Positions 54,909-64,000 of a stretch of DNA of 64,000 bases are shown here, one piece after another. Location of the stretch: positions 26,212,579-26,276,578 of the forward strand of contig OY829542.1 of the NCBI GenBank assembly GCA_963691705.1. Direction: 5' to 3'. Every line of letters starts with the position of its first letter. Positions within the stretch are counted from its first letter, which is position 1. Position numbers and translations under genes: made by a program. The notes beneath the pieces are model-generated. The model saw nothing but the letters and a program-made list of their open reading frames with translations, was not told the DNA's origin and did no database searches. Origin of the DNA: Viola odorata. Taxonomy: Eukaryota; Streptophyta; Magnoliopsida; Malpighiales; Violaceae.

Positions 54909-55459
54909 TCATAAGAATTTCTCTACTGCCGAAGGGTAGAAGGTGAAAGGGCTCCTCGGATTCAGTGTCCGCAGCGGTCCGATGTACCTGCAAGACGCCG
55001 GAGGGGGTCTCCGGCGTAAACACTCTGATGTTTAAGTTAGTATAAGTGGTGAGAATGGCAGAGCTTGGGCCAGCAAATTCTGCTTACCTTCCTCCTTCGT
55101 GGTAGAGGTATTTATAGGCGAAAAGGAGCATTTCTGCATAGTTTGGATTACTAGGGGCTATCGCTCCCGTCAGGGGTTATAGTTCTCCCATGGTGCTATA
55201 TGCCATCATGGCGTTAGGTGTGGGGGTAGCCATTACCTTGCCCTTCTCCAGATGTTCATTTTACACTAGGATGGGATAGCGCCTTTGGTCATCACAAAGG
55301 GCCGTGCGGGACCCCCCGTTGACGTCGACCATCCTGGTGTCAAACTCCTAGGGAGAGACGGTAGCTTCGATGCTGTCGTGACGGTAGGAACGGCAACCAT
55401 TTTCTCCCCACGCGGGGTATGAGACGAAGATACCCTTGTCGTCAGGCGTATTGTTATCA
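54909..55459 (-). repeat. 5' LTR of element E
   Basis: 551 bp. The inner end reads TCATAAG where the other LTR has TGATAAG. It is ~20 bp shorter than the 3' LTR because of a deletion near 55238. TATA-like ctataaatacc on minus near 55108-55120. Followed by ACGGA at 55460-55464. Confidence 0.92.
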
Positions 55460-55790
55460 ACGGATGAGCTAAAATTGGAGGATCCAGGATGCTTTCCTTC
55501 AGAGCCAGAAGCCAATGTTGAGCAAAGCAGTCATACGATGAGCAATTTGAAAATGAAGAATATTTGCTACTCTAGTCAGATAGAAGAAAAATATTGTACA
55601 TGGTCCCTTTTGCTCTTTCTTTAAAAAAAATCAATAAATAAATTTGAACAAAAGAGGAGCACAAACAGAAGCGGAGTAAAGCATGAACAAAAGAAGTAGA
55701 CTGCTAGTTCCACCACAGAAGAGAAATCCCCTACAGCAGATTCACTCTGTTCGTCTAGCCCTTGCTGCTGCCGGCTGAAGGATGCCTAAT
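55460..55790 (+). other. Sequence flanking element E, possible old exon
   Basis: If E and one ACGGA are removed, an open plus frame runs from about 40248 through the junction (MSTDELKLEDPG, then CFPSEPEANVEQSSHTM) and ends near 55624, followed by AATAAATAAATTTG. It could be the 3' end of a host gene that was hit by elements, or chance. No domain is recognised. Confidence 0.25.
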
Positions 55791-58420
55791 ACTTTATTGT
55801 ATGTTTTTCTATCTTATTTTCGGCCTTTTCGAGGGCAAGATACTTCTAATTTGCCCTTTTCCCCATCTTTTTGCAGATCAGGGCCTAAAGGGAGAAAAGA
55901 GCGAAAACGAGCATATTTGGAAGGATTTCTAAAGTTTTGAAGATCGAGGTCTAGAAGCGCAGAGGTCATCGAGCCCGCGACGCTAACCAGACCAGTGAGT
56001 AGTTTCATGCCCTTAACTTCCCTGCGTCAGATCAAAGATCAAGAGCCAGAGGGAGGAATCCCAAGCGCTTCTAGAAGGTGTCAGACGCTTCTAGAAGATT
56101 CCTGAATATCCTCTGCCAAGGACGCGGCCCCCCTATGTGCTGGCGTCCTCCCAAGCGCTGACACCCTCTCTCCCTTAGCTGTATTTTTATCCCCTAGCTA
56201 GTTTTAGCCTATATAAGCTTAGCTTTAGGGTTTTTGTAAGGAGGCTGACTTAAGACACTAAAAACATCACTCTTTATTTTACCCTAATTTATAGGGATAT
56301 TATTCTCTTGAATCTTGGAGCAGCCGCCAGTTTTGTAAAAGGGAGAAGCCATTCTCCTTTGATTTATTAAATCATTTATCGGTTTCCTCTAATCCTTTTC
56401 TTTACTCTTTCTTGCATGATATTTATTATCTACTGTTCGTATCTTGTTATGAGTAGCTAAATACCTCATTCTTAGTGAAGGGTGCTGCAAGGGTTGCAAG
56501 GGTTAGTTAGGAGGCCTAAAATGTCCTTAATATGTTCTCTTGTCATATTCAATCATTTATCGTTTTAATCCTTGCTTATTTAGAACTGTTGAGGGCCTGA
56601 TCAACTGTCAATATTTCTGCATGAGTATTGTCTTTTTATTTGTTATAACTGACGTGAATCCTTGAGATAAAGTAGACACCTAGTGTAGACATCGCAAGAG
56701 GTCTTTCGTCTAGGGGTATTTGATTGTTTAGGTTATGTGATGCGAGCTTGACAAGCTGAGATGTCACGTCCTAGATCTGTCTTGCCTCCACTTCATGGGC
56801 ATTTTGAGTAGTTCCTCCCAGCATTCCTGCCTAGGAGGACGACGAAACGTCAAGGCCACCCCATATGTGGAAACGGGGGGTGGCTTCTACCTACGAAGGT
56901 GAGTAAGGAGTCTACGTGGAAACGTGACTCCTATAGCAGGTCTGTGCTTGAGTTTGGAATATTTTTGTGCCCATGATTAACTGACCTAGAACGCAACCCG
57001 AGAACACCTTTTGCTAAGATCTATTTCCCTCTTATTTATATCTCTCTTACTGCTTTTCGTGCCCTCGAGTATTTTTTGTTATCTTGCCCTTGATTGTTGT
57101 TTCACTTTCGAGCCCCCGAATGCCTGTTACTTTTATGATTGCGATTTACATTTATTTACTTATCTGTTTTGTTAGCTCCCATATTTGTATTAATTCATTA
57201 ATCGACAGAAACTCCTCCCCGGTGTTTCTTGACCATATTCTGTTGCATTTGTCCCTTGTCATAAATCTTATTAATGTTTTATTCCTTCAATCTATGTGGT
57301 TCGACCCTGTCTTGCCCTGTACACATTTATTTGTGCATTTAGGCATCAGGAAAATATTTAATACATTTGAGTGACGATCAATGCCTTCTCACTAACTTCT
57401 CTTCCTTCTCTAGCTAAGGACTCTTTCTATCTCTTTTTGACTCTCCATCTCTTCTTCTTCTTCTTCTTCTCTTCACTTCAAATCCTTCCTCTCTTTTCAC
57501 TTCTACATCATACATCCTCTTTCTTTCCTCCCTCTCGCAAAGTCTTTTTGATTGATTGATTGCCCATGCATGTGGATTTTAACTCGGATCGCTATTGTGA
57601 AACCAAACTGTGTGTTGCGTCATTTGCATTTCAAGAGCATTAAACACCTAGCCCTGGTTCTGAGTGTAAGCGTAAACACCGTTTACCATGTGAGGATTGC
57701 TTGCGGCTAACTGATGTGGGAAAGTCTTTCCCTTGGTTTCGTTATTCCTTGGGTTTGATGTAGATGCTACCTAGACAGGAGGTTGTGTCAATTGGATGAA
57801 GTGTATGTGTTGTGAACGCGTTGCATTTGTGTACCTTGGGTTGATATTGTTTGTTCTTAATAGGGGGGTGTTTTAAGCATAATGCTCGAGGGTGAGCATT
57901 GGGGTAGTGTGGGGGTATTTGACATAACGCATTTTGTGCGTATTTTCCCTTCCTTTCCTAGCCCTTTTTTGATCTCGATGCTACTAACTTGCCCTTGTTT
58001 CCTTACTATTTGCAGATCTTGGCTTTCGGAGAGGAAATATCAAAAAGATGCGTTTATCAGAGGATTTTGGACGAATTTGATCTGCTAGGCCTTGCAGCTG
58101 CACGCACGCAGCAACGAAGGAAAACATCATGGAAAAGTAAAATCCCTAAATTAAGAAAATCAGAGAATCAGCCCCATTACTCCATATTTTCCCCAATTTG
58201 GCAAGAAGATAATTTAAGAATCAACTCTAATTAAATCTAGGATTTCCCTTTTTATTATTTTCTATTTTTACAATTTCCTTCTTTGTAATTTCCCCTATAA
58301 GACTTTGTAGATTTAGGGTTTTCATTATCATCTTTGGAGGACGACTCCTTTTTGGGTGCTTTCTGCACTAGACTTCTTCTCCTATCTATGTAAAACATAA
58401 CCATTTGTCTCACTCTTTAT
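55791..58420 (+). mobile_element. Probable decayed LTR-type element
   Basis: Two related blocks, about 55791-56350 and 57915-58420, share the order cttgcccttttcc, ttttgcagatc, gga..atttc..., a TATA-like cctataagctt or cccctataagac, and tttagggttttt. Between them lie ~1.5 kb of non-coding DNA ending in a purine-rich tract (ggggtagtgtggggg, about 57902-57914) just before the second block. This is the layout of two LTRs with a short, non-coding internal region. The blocks are strongly diverged, and the exact ends and primer site were not found. Confidence 0.4.
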
Positions 58421-59377
58421 TTCTAAAAAAATATGCAAATTATTCTTTTAGCATGAATTGACCATTATTATATATTTTTCACAGTTCTATTTATTTGTAT
58501 AACTATTTTTATTTTTACATTTTTTTAGCATGACTTTAAGAGTAATATATATTGGATTGTAGTTATATAGACACTGATAGTGGACACTATTTGCATTGAC
58601 TTTTCGACTGTAGGATGAAGAATATTTCACCCATATTCTCTTTTCTCTCCCACGTGGTCATCACATTCAACGGAAGGGGACTGTCCACGCATTTTTCACA
58701 TATATTTTTCCTAGTTAAAATAAATTTATTCTTATGTAAACCACTTCCCACCATTTATTCTATTATCTTAGTATCAATTTTTCTATCATTTTTATCATTT
58801 CTTACTTTCTTTTTTCTATTTCTTCAATTTTTCACTTTCTCTTTCTTTCTCTTTTTTTTTTTTAATTTATACACATAGTTATACTATATTTCATTACCTC
58901 AATTATGAAAAAATAGTTATCTAACCTTTCAAATATTTTTAACCATTTGTATGAATCTATTTTTAAAAAAATAGAAATTATAATTTTCAAATATTTCTAT
59001 ACTATATTTTTTCTCCCATATTTTTTTATTTTATTATTTCTTTGTTTGTTGTTTATATTTGTATTTTAAATTTTAATTTAATATCTTACATTCTAACTCA
59101 TCATATTCCATGTCTTAATTTTATAACGCTTTAAATTATAGTCACTTGTGCTATAACTACATTCATACTCAAATTGATCTTACCACATGACTTTAGTAGA
59201 TTTAATTTTTACTTTATGTTCATCTTTTACTTATTTTGTATACATATAGTTGAGTTATATTAACAAAAAATAAATTATTTCATTTTAATTAAATTAGTTA
59301 TCTGGCTCTTTGAGAATTTATTTAACAATCATTTTACAAATTATTCTTGCAACAAAACTTTTTACAATTTATTTATC
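58421..59377. other. AT-rich intergenic region
   Basis: About 950 bp of AT-rich sequence with pyrimidine-rich runs (58790-58860). No coding frame with family features, RNA gene or repeat was recognised. Confidence 0.6.
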
Positions 59378-59722
59378 AGAACCGAACCGGACAATAACCG
59401 GAATTGAATGGGTCATCGGTTTAACATGGTTCAATTCGGTTTAACATAGTTCAATCCAATTGAACCATTGGATAGTTTTGAACCATTCAGACAATGAACC
59501 GTTCAATCTTGGAAAGTTAAATCGAATTAACCGACTTGTTTTAAAAAAATGAATATTTACCAACAATTTTAACTTTTTCTTTAGTATAAAAATTCATAGT
59601 TCATACCCAATCAATATATCATATTTTTCTAATTTTCAATCTCAAATCTCTACTTTTACAGATCCGGTCTTATTAACAGTCACTAGTTCATTAGTTGAAC
59701 CGTCAGTTCGGTCTGGTTCTAA
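59378..59722. mobile_element. Small inverted-repeat element (MITE-like)
   Basis: Left end AGAACCGAACCGGACAATAA and right end ...CAGTTCGGTCTGGTTCTA are approximate inverted copies. The interior contains repeated caattcggtttaac and gttcaat phrases. No clear target duplication. Confidence 0.35.
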
Positions 59723-60292
59723 TAATACTGTTAATATATATAAATTTACTTATATAGGTCCAATTTTACTAATATATATTTCTTATTAAATTAAAAAAAA
59801 TTATTGCGTGGTGCGAGCTCCCCTCTATTTATTTCTCCCATGTTCATTTCTTTTATTTTTTTTTTTGTCTCTTGATTTTAATCAAAATATATATTATTAT
59901 TATTATTACACGTTAGCTCATGTGAAAAAAAATAAAAGAAGTCATATTTAAATGGTTTTGATTGAAATGTTAGGAAGTTGAATTTCCAACGACATGTGTA
60001 ATGCGCTCAACTTTTGCATTTCTTGCTTCGTGCACACAAGTACCTTTGGTAGAGTTTCGATTATTTGAACAACAGATTCTTGCCAGGAATCAACTTTGAT
60101 AAGAATTTGGTGACATGGCATGATAGGTTTCTATTGGAAAAAACCGATTCAACAACCAAGTTAGACCCAACTGGTATCCGCAAATTAACATTAGGAAGCG
60201 TGAGAATATAGTTTTCAGATCCGAACCATGGAATGGTCTTAGGTTTAGTGAGATACCTTAATTTGAAACCAAATCCAATTTACAGTTATAGA
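59723..60292. other. AT-rich intergenic region
   Basis: About 570 bp without a recognisable gene or repeat apart from an ATT microsatellite near 59891-59908. Confidence 0.55.
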
Positions 60293-61324
60293 TAGGGCTG
60301 TTCATCGGAATTTTTCGAAATTTCTAAAATTTATTCCGTTCCGTTCCGTAATTTTATACATTCTGAAATTTCGATTTCGAAATTATTACGGAACGGAAGT
60401 TTGGAATTCTGAACTTCCAAACTTTTTTTCCAAAAAAAAAAAATTAAAAACTTCCAAAACCTCAGTTATCAATCCAAAACTGAAAAAATTACAGAACAAG
60501 AACATAATTCTCCAAAAATTACAGAACATAATACTCCAAAAATTTCCGTACATGTTTGCTCCATCAATTTCAAAAATTACAGTACATGTTTGCTAATTAA
60601 TTTCAAAAACCACACGATAAGCACCAAACACAACCGTAAACAGAGATTATCAAGGGATTGATAAAAAATAGAATTTCAAAATTAGGGTTTGGACTTACGA
60701 GAGGAGAACAGGGGAGCAACGACGATTGCAGAGGAGAAGAACGAGAGCGACAACAATTGTAGAGGATAAGAAAGGGAGCGACGACGATTGGAGAGGAGGA
60801 GAAAGGAGAGAGCGGCGATTGTAAAGGAGAGAGCGGCGATTGCAAAGGAGAGAGCGTCGATTGTAGAGGAGAAGAACGGGAACGACGACGACAATTGCAG
60901 AGGAGAAGAAAGGGAGCTGGCGGTGGCAAATGATTTAGGGTTGAGAGAGAGGGGAGAAGAAAGTTTGCGAGGAGCGACCGTCGAGGAGCGAGGCTGCGCT
61001 GCGATTGCGAGAGAAGAGAAGGAGCGAGCGTTTAGGAATTTAGAGATGTTTAGTGTTTAGGACCTTTAGGTTAGGGCTGTAGTGTTTAGTGTTGTTGCCT
61101 TGTTCGGGATTTATATATATATATATATTTATGAATATTTCGGAATTTCGGAAAGTTCGTAATTCCGAACTTTCCTTGACACATTCCGTTCCGTTTCGAA
61201 ATAAATTTTGGAACGGAAATTCTGATTTCGAATTTCGAAATTCTGAAATTTTATTTCCGAACTTTACTTTGGAACGGAACGAAATATTGGAATTCCGATT
61301 CCGAAATTCCGATGAACACCCCTA
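60293..61324. mobile_element. hAT-like non-autonomous DNA transposon, 1,032 bp
   Basis: Terminal inverted repeats: TAGGGCTGTTCATCGGAATT at the left and, on the opposite strand at the right, TAGGGGTGTTCATCGGAATT. Such ends are typical of hAT elements. The flanking 8-bp sequences GTTATAGA and CTTATAAA match at six positions, as for an old 8-bp duplication. Subterminal regions are full of short gaaattccg/cggaattt repeats. The middle is GC-richer with a ~21-bp tandem repeat (gagagcggcgattg) near 60810-60860. The open frames here (60603-60929 minus, 60788-61060 plus) follow the repeat and show no transposase. Confidence 0.8.
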
Positions 61325-61780
61325 CTTATAAATGTCAGAGTTTGAGAAGGGAGGAGTAATATACCTTTTCAATAAAATGGAAATAAAAGAAAAGAAATGA
61401 TAATGTAGCATCATCCTATTAGCCAAGCTGCTAGCTGATGTGACATTATATATAGCTCAATTTACTCACATAGCATCACCAAAATAAAACACTCATTTTA
61501 TATATATATATCCCTCCTCTCTTCATTCTTTTGTATTCATATTCTCTAGTATTTTATTTTGAATCTGTACATTTGTTTGGTTGTTTGTCTCATATGAAAC
61601 GATATGTACAAGGCTAAATTTTGGTCATTCCATGTTGGTGTTCCCTGTCTAACACAAACAAGTAGAGCCCCAAGCCAAACAAGGGATAACATCAACGCCA
61701 CAAATAAAATAAGGGATGTGCACAAAAGTGAGCTTGAAGAGGTCAAGAATCTCAAGATTGAACCATAGTATTAATTCATT
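61325..61780 (-). other. 3' region of the BMT5-like gene
   Basis: Contains a TA-repeat near 61500 and AAAATAAAATA on minus near 61545-61556, a plausible poly(A) signal about 230 bases after the stop codon. The open frame 61546-61755 on minus has no family features. Confidence 0.4.
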
Positions 61781-63203
61781 CTATATGAAGTTGGGAGAAG
61801 TATTAAGCTTGATGAACTTGTAAGTACTGCAATCTCCGAGGCGAAACGGGGCATCGGAGCTTCTCCCATGGGCTCTCTTGTTGTCATAGCCTGGATAATC
61901 ATGTTTGGAAAATGGCACAGTATCATGCAAATGCAATCCTAACTTTTCTGCTTTTTTAACCAAATCCCATTTGTTGTAGGGATCACCTTCCTTGTGTGTT
62001 ACATGAATCTCCCCATTCTCCTGCTTCAACAAAACTTTCCCGTTTCGCAGAAAACCCTTAATCAATCTCTTGTTCAATCTGCATATTTGGAAGCCAAACA
62101 AATTCGAATCCTCATTAGTGATTGATTCCAGTTTCACTCAACCAAAACTTGTACTAACACAGGAGAAATAGGAAAATAGCCCATCATATAACACAAGAAT
62201 GTACCAAGTACCAACATTTCCATTATTCATTTCTAATGCTTCCATGGATGCAAGGATTCTCAGTGATAAGCGATGATACAAGTTATCATGAAATAAATAA
62301 AAAGTGCATACTGCAAGGCAGACAAGAACACAAGTAGATTGACCCAATTTTCATTTCTTTTCAGCACTTGGACACATTAGTTCGTTCACTTCGAGAGATT
62401 TCTCAAAAACACTATCCATCTAATAAAACAAACCAAATTGCCATCCCTTTTGGGGGCTGACGGTGCCCGAATGAGATTAGGCTCCCAGAGAACAATAAAA
62501 CAAATCAATGGCCACTAGTAATCAACCTTTACCCTTAACTCAATGGGAGCTGTTATAATAAAAAAAATTCAAGCTAGAGTATAAGTTTAAGTGAAAGAAG
62601 TTGCGTTTCAGAAGTTGAAGAGCAGAGAACACAGCTTCTAATACAGTTAATTAAGTAAGGAAAGTACAAGAGACTGGAATTGAAAGGAATGGGAGGAGGA
62701 GAATGGAATTTAACTGGATTTGGCAGTTGCTAGCCTCTGGGAAGAGGAAACCAACATGAGGGAAGTTGTAGACAATCCGATCAAACCTCTGAGTTCTCAA
62801 GAAGAAGTGTTGGGCCATCTCTTTAGCATCCACGCCGTAAAGAACCAAGCATCCTTTCTGTTCAAGCTGCCTCGCGTTCTCCACTCCGTTACTGTACTTG
62901 GCATCTATGGTTTCTGCTCAAGATGATTGAAAAAAGGTGAGAAGGAAAGATGAGGTAAAACAAGAATAAAAAGACCCATAATTTGAATTGATTGATTAAA
63001 CCTAGCGAGTCGACAGTGGTTGCGACCATGTTGCGGGCAGAGCCGAAAGTGGTGGCTAAACAGAGGGAGAAAGAGAAGTCTCCTTCTCCGACCAGCAATA
63101 TCCTTTGCCCGGACGAGTAGTGCTTCCTCCATCTATCTGTTTCTCGTACTGTTTCTGATTCTGTTTCAGTGTCACTGTCGGATGAGTCGTCTTCTTCCCC
63201 CAT
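61781..63203 (-). CDS. BMT5-like (DUF2431) methyltransferase-family protein, three exons
   Basis: Exons on minus: 63203-63002, 62913-62715 and 62078-61781, with introns of 88 and 636 bp. All borders are GT/AG (CTAG/GTTTAA, GAGCAG/AAACC, CCA/GTTAAA, TGCAG/ATTGAAC) and phases match, giving 232 codons with no stop. After an acidic Ser-rich start (MGEEDDSSDSDTETES) comes the SAM-binding-like loop ILLVGEGDFSFSLCLA, then KGCLVLYGVDAKEM, FDRIVYNFPHVGF, GEIHVTHKEGDPYNKWDL and the end YPGYDNKRAHGRSSDAPF. This is the plant family related to yeast Bmt5, a 25S rRNA uridine-N3 methyltransferase; whether this member methylates rRNA is not known. An in-frame upstream ATG at 63305 is less likely. An AATAAA on minus lies near 61550. 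Confidence 0.85.
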
Positions 63204-63932
63204 TATTAGGTCTCCACGAATTCTACTAGACAGGCTGACTTCATTCAACAAAAAGCTGATGAGTGGAATGAGCTTTGCTTTGCTTCTTTGTCTGCTGTTA
63301 GGCACTGTCTTTCCAATTCCAAATTACTTCCGAATCCTAAGCCCAAAATGGAGTCACCCTAATATCATTGGGGCATTTGGACTTTGGGACTTGCAGAAAT
63401 TAAACAAAACGCACAAATGCCCTAAAAACCGGACAAATTTGAAAATCAAACCGGAAGTTAAGTCCATAACAAAAGAAATGATAGATGTAACCATTTGGAA
63501 ATGGTCTGGTGTGGTCCATGGTTTTCTTTTTAGTTTCTTCTTTTGTTTCTTTTGTATAGAGATTACGTTTGAGTTTCAAGTTTCAACCGAGCAAGGTCTC
63601 GAGTCTCCTTATCTAAATTCTTATATATGACCGCGTATAAAAAACAGGTAGGGATCAAATCAAATTGTACTTATAAGAAAAAAAACTTGACTAAACATCC
63701 TCACAATGATTAGCGCTTTCCAATTCCAAGTATTAAAAACATCAATTTGGATCACACACTCTCAAGTGCATCAGCTCTGTGCATCACCTACCATTAATTA
63801 ACCATTAATATACAGAGGAATCATCCAGTAAGACAGGTTACCAGTATGTAGAAGATCTAACGAACGAGGTTCGGAGTTCCCAAATAGGACAGCAAAAATA
63901 AAAGGATAAAAAAAGAGAGAAGCTATTGCTAG
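63204..63932 (-). promoter_or_regulatory. Upstream region of the BMT5-like gene
   Basis: About 730 bp between the start codon and the next possible gene end. A minus-strand tatataag occurs near 63621-63629, about 420 bases upstream of the ATG, and is only a candidate TATA box. The plus-strand open frame 63169-63630 is the shadow of exon 1 plus non-coding DNA. Confidence 0.3.
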
Positions 63933-64000
63933 CTACTTCAATCTACCCTCAGTCTGGAATGAAGAAGCTCCTTCCACCGGTCCATTCTTGTATGCCATCT
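63933..64000 (-). other. Possible 3' end of a leftward gene (runs off window)
   Basis: Two minus-strand frames are open from the window edge: one ends EWTGGRSFFIPD at TGA 63951-63949, the other EGASSFQTEGRLK at TAG 63935-63933. Too short to identify. Confidence 0.2.

Larger units (their letters stand above)
40263..55459 (-). mobile_element. Element E: Tat-lineage Ty3/gypsy retrotransposon
   Basis: 15,197 bp, two short LTRs, perfect target duplication. Leftward order: 5' LTR, primer site, gag, protease, RT, RNase H, a second RNase H, integrase, then 8 kb with a tandem repeat and rightward ORFs before the 3' LTR. The dual RNase H and the antisense ORFs after integrase are features of the Tat lineage (for example Grande and its gene 23). 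By hand the LTRs differ at roughly 18 sites in 550 plus one ~20-bp deletion, about 3%. All the main enzymes are present but frameshifted, so it is inactive. Confidence 0.92.

Noticed and set aside
60603..61060. Open frames within the hAT-like element as a transposase
   Set aside because: They lack any hAT transposase motif and follow the short tandem repeat.
63169..63630. Plus-strand open frame of 153 codons
   Set aside because: It overlaps exon 1 of the minus-strand gene and has no family features. The minus-strand model has conserved motifs and matching splice phases.

Overview
This window is plant nuclear DNA, most likely from a eudicot. The evidence is a dense nest of plant-type Ty3/gypsy LTR retrotransposons (Tat/Ogre-type and a second gypsy family), a hAT-like non-autonomous transposon, and one spliced plant gene. 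I recognise no tRNA, rRNA, bacterial or organellar genes. All homology and dating statements come from reading the sequence by eye; no search was run.

Layout from 1 to 35 kb: four leftward-reading LTR elements are nested inside one another. Element G (1-1870: gag start, primer site and part of its 5' LTR) is interrupted by element C (1871-35067). C is interrupted inside its gag-like ORF by element A (4109-32656). A is interrupted between RT and RNase H by element O (6859-27927). O is a 21-kb Ogre-type element with 4-kb LTRs and a perfect GGTAC target duplication. It carries the extra ORF1, gag, protease, the start of RT and the tail of integrase. Everything from the RT palm to the integrase core is deleted, so it could only have moved using another element's enzymes. 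Its LTRs are nearly identical, so the insertion is young.

35-40.3 kb is a rearranged patch. It holds an LTR fragment (35068-35432), a 1.96-kb direct repeat of the A/C junction (35433-37395), a 0.34-kb fragment resembling a caulimovirid movement protein (37396-37739), and pieces of a Tat element (37740-40262) that include an internal inversion junction.

40.3-55.5 kb is element E, a leftward Tat element with perfect ACGGA target duplications, inserted in the LTR of the Tat fragment to its left. Gag, protease, RT, two RNase H domains and integrase are readable but broken by frameshifts. Between integrase and the 3' LTR lie 8 kb holding a tandem repeat and a rightward (antisense) cassette of four gene-like units. 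Some have their own TATA boxes, poly(A)-like signals and plausible introns, and two are related to each other. This cassette is the least conventional part of the window.

55.5-61.3 kb is AT-rich intergenic DNA with a decayed LTR-type element, a small inverted-repeat element, and a 1,032-bp hAT-like element. 61.8-63.2 kb holds the only intact host gene: a leftward three-exon gene for a BMT5-like (DUF2431) Rossmann-fold methyltransferase-family protein of 232 residues. The window ends in what may be the 3' end of another leftward gene.

The elements do not form a pathway together. They record successive insertions (G, then C, then A, then O; Tat fragment, then E). The transcription signals seen in the LTRs (TATA boxes on the minus strand) agree with the direction of the coding regions.
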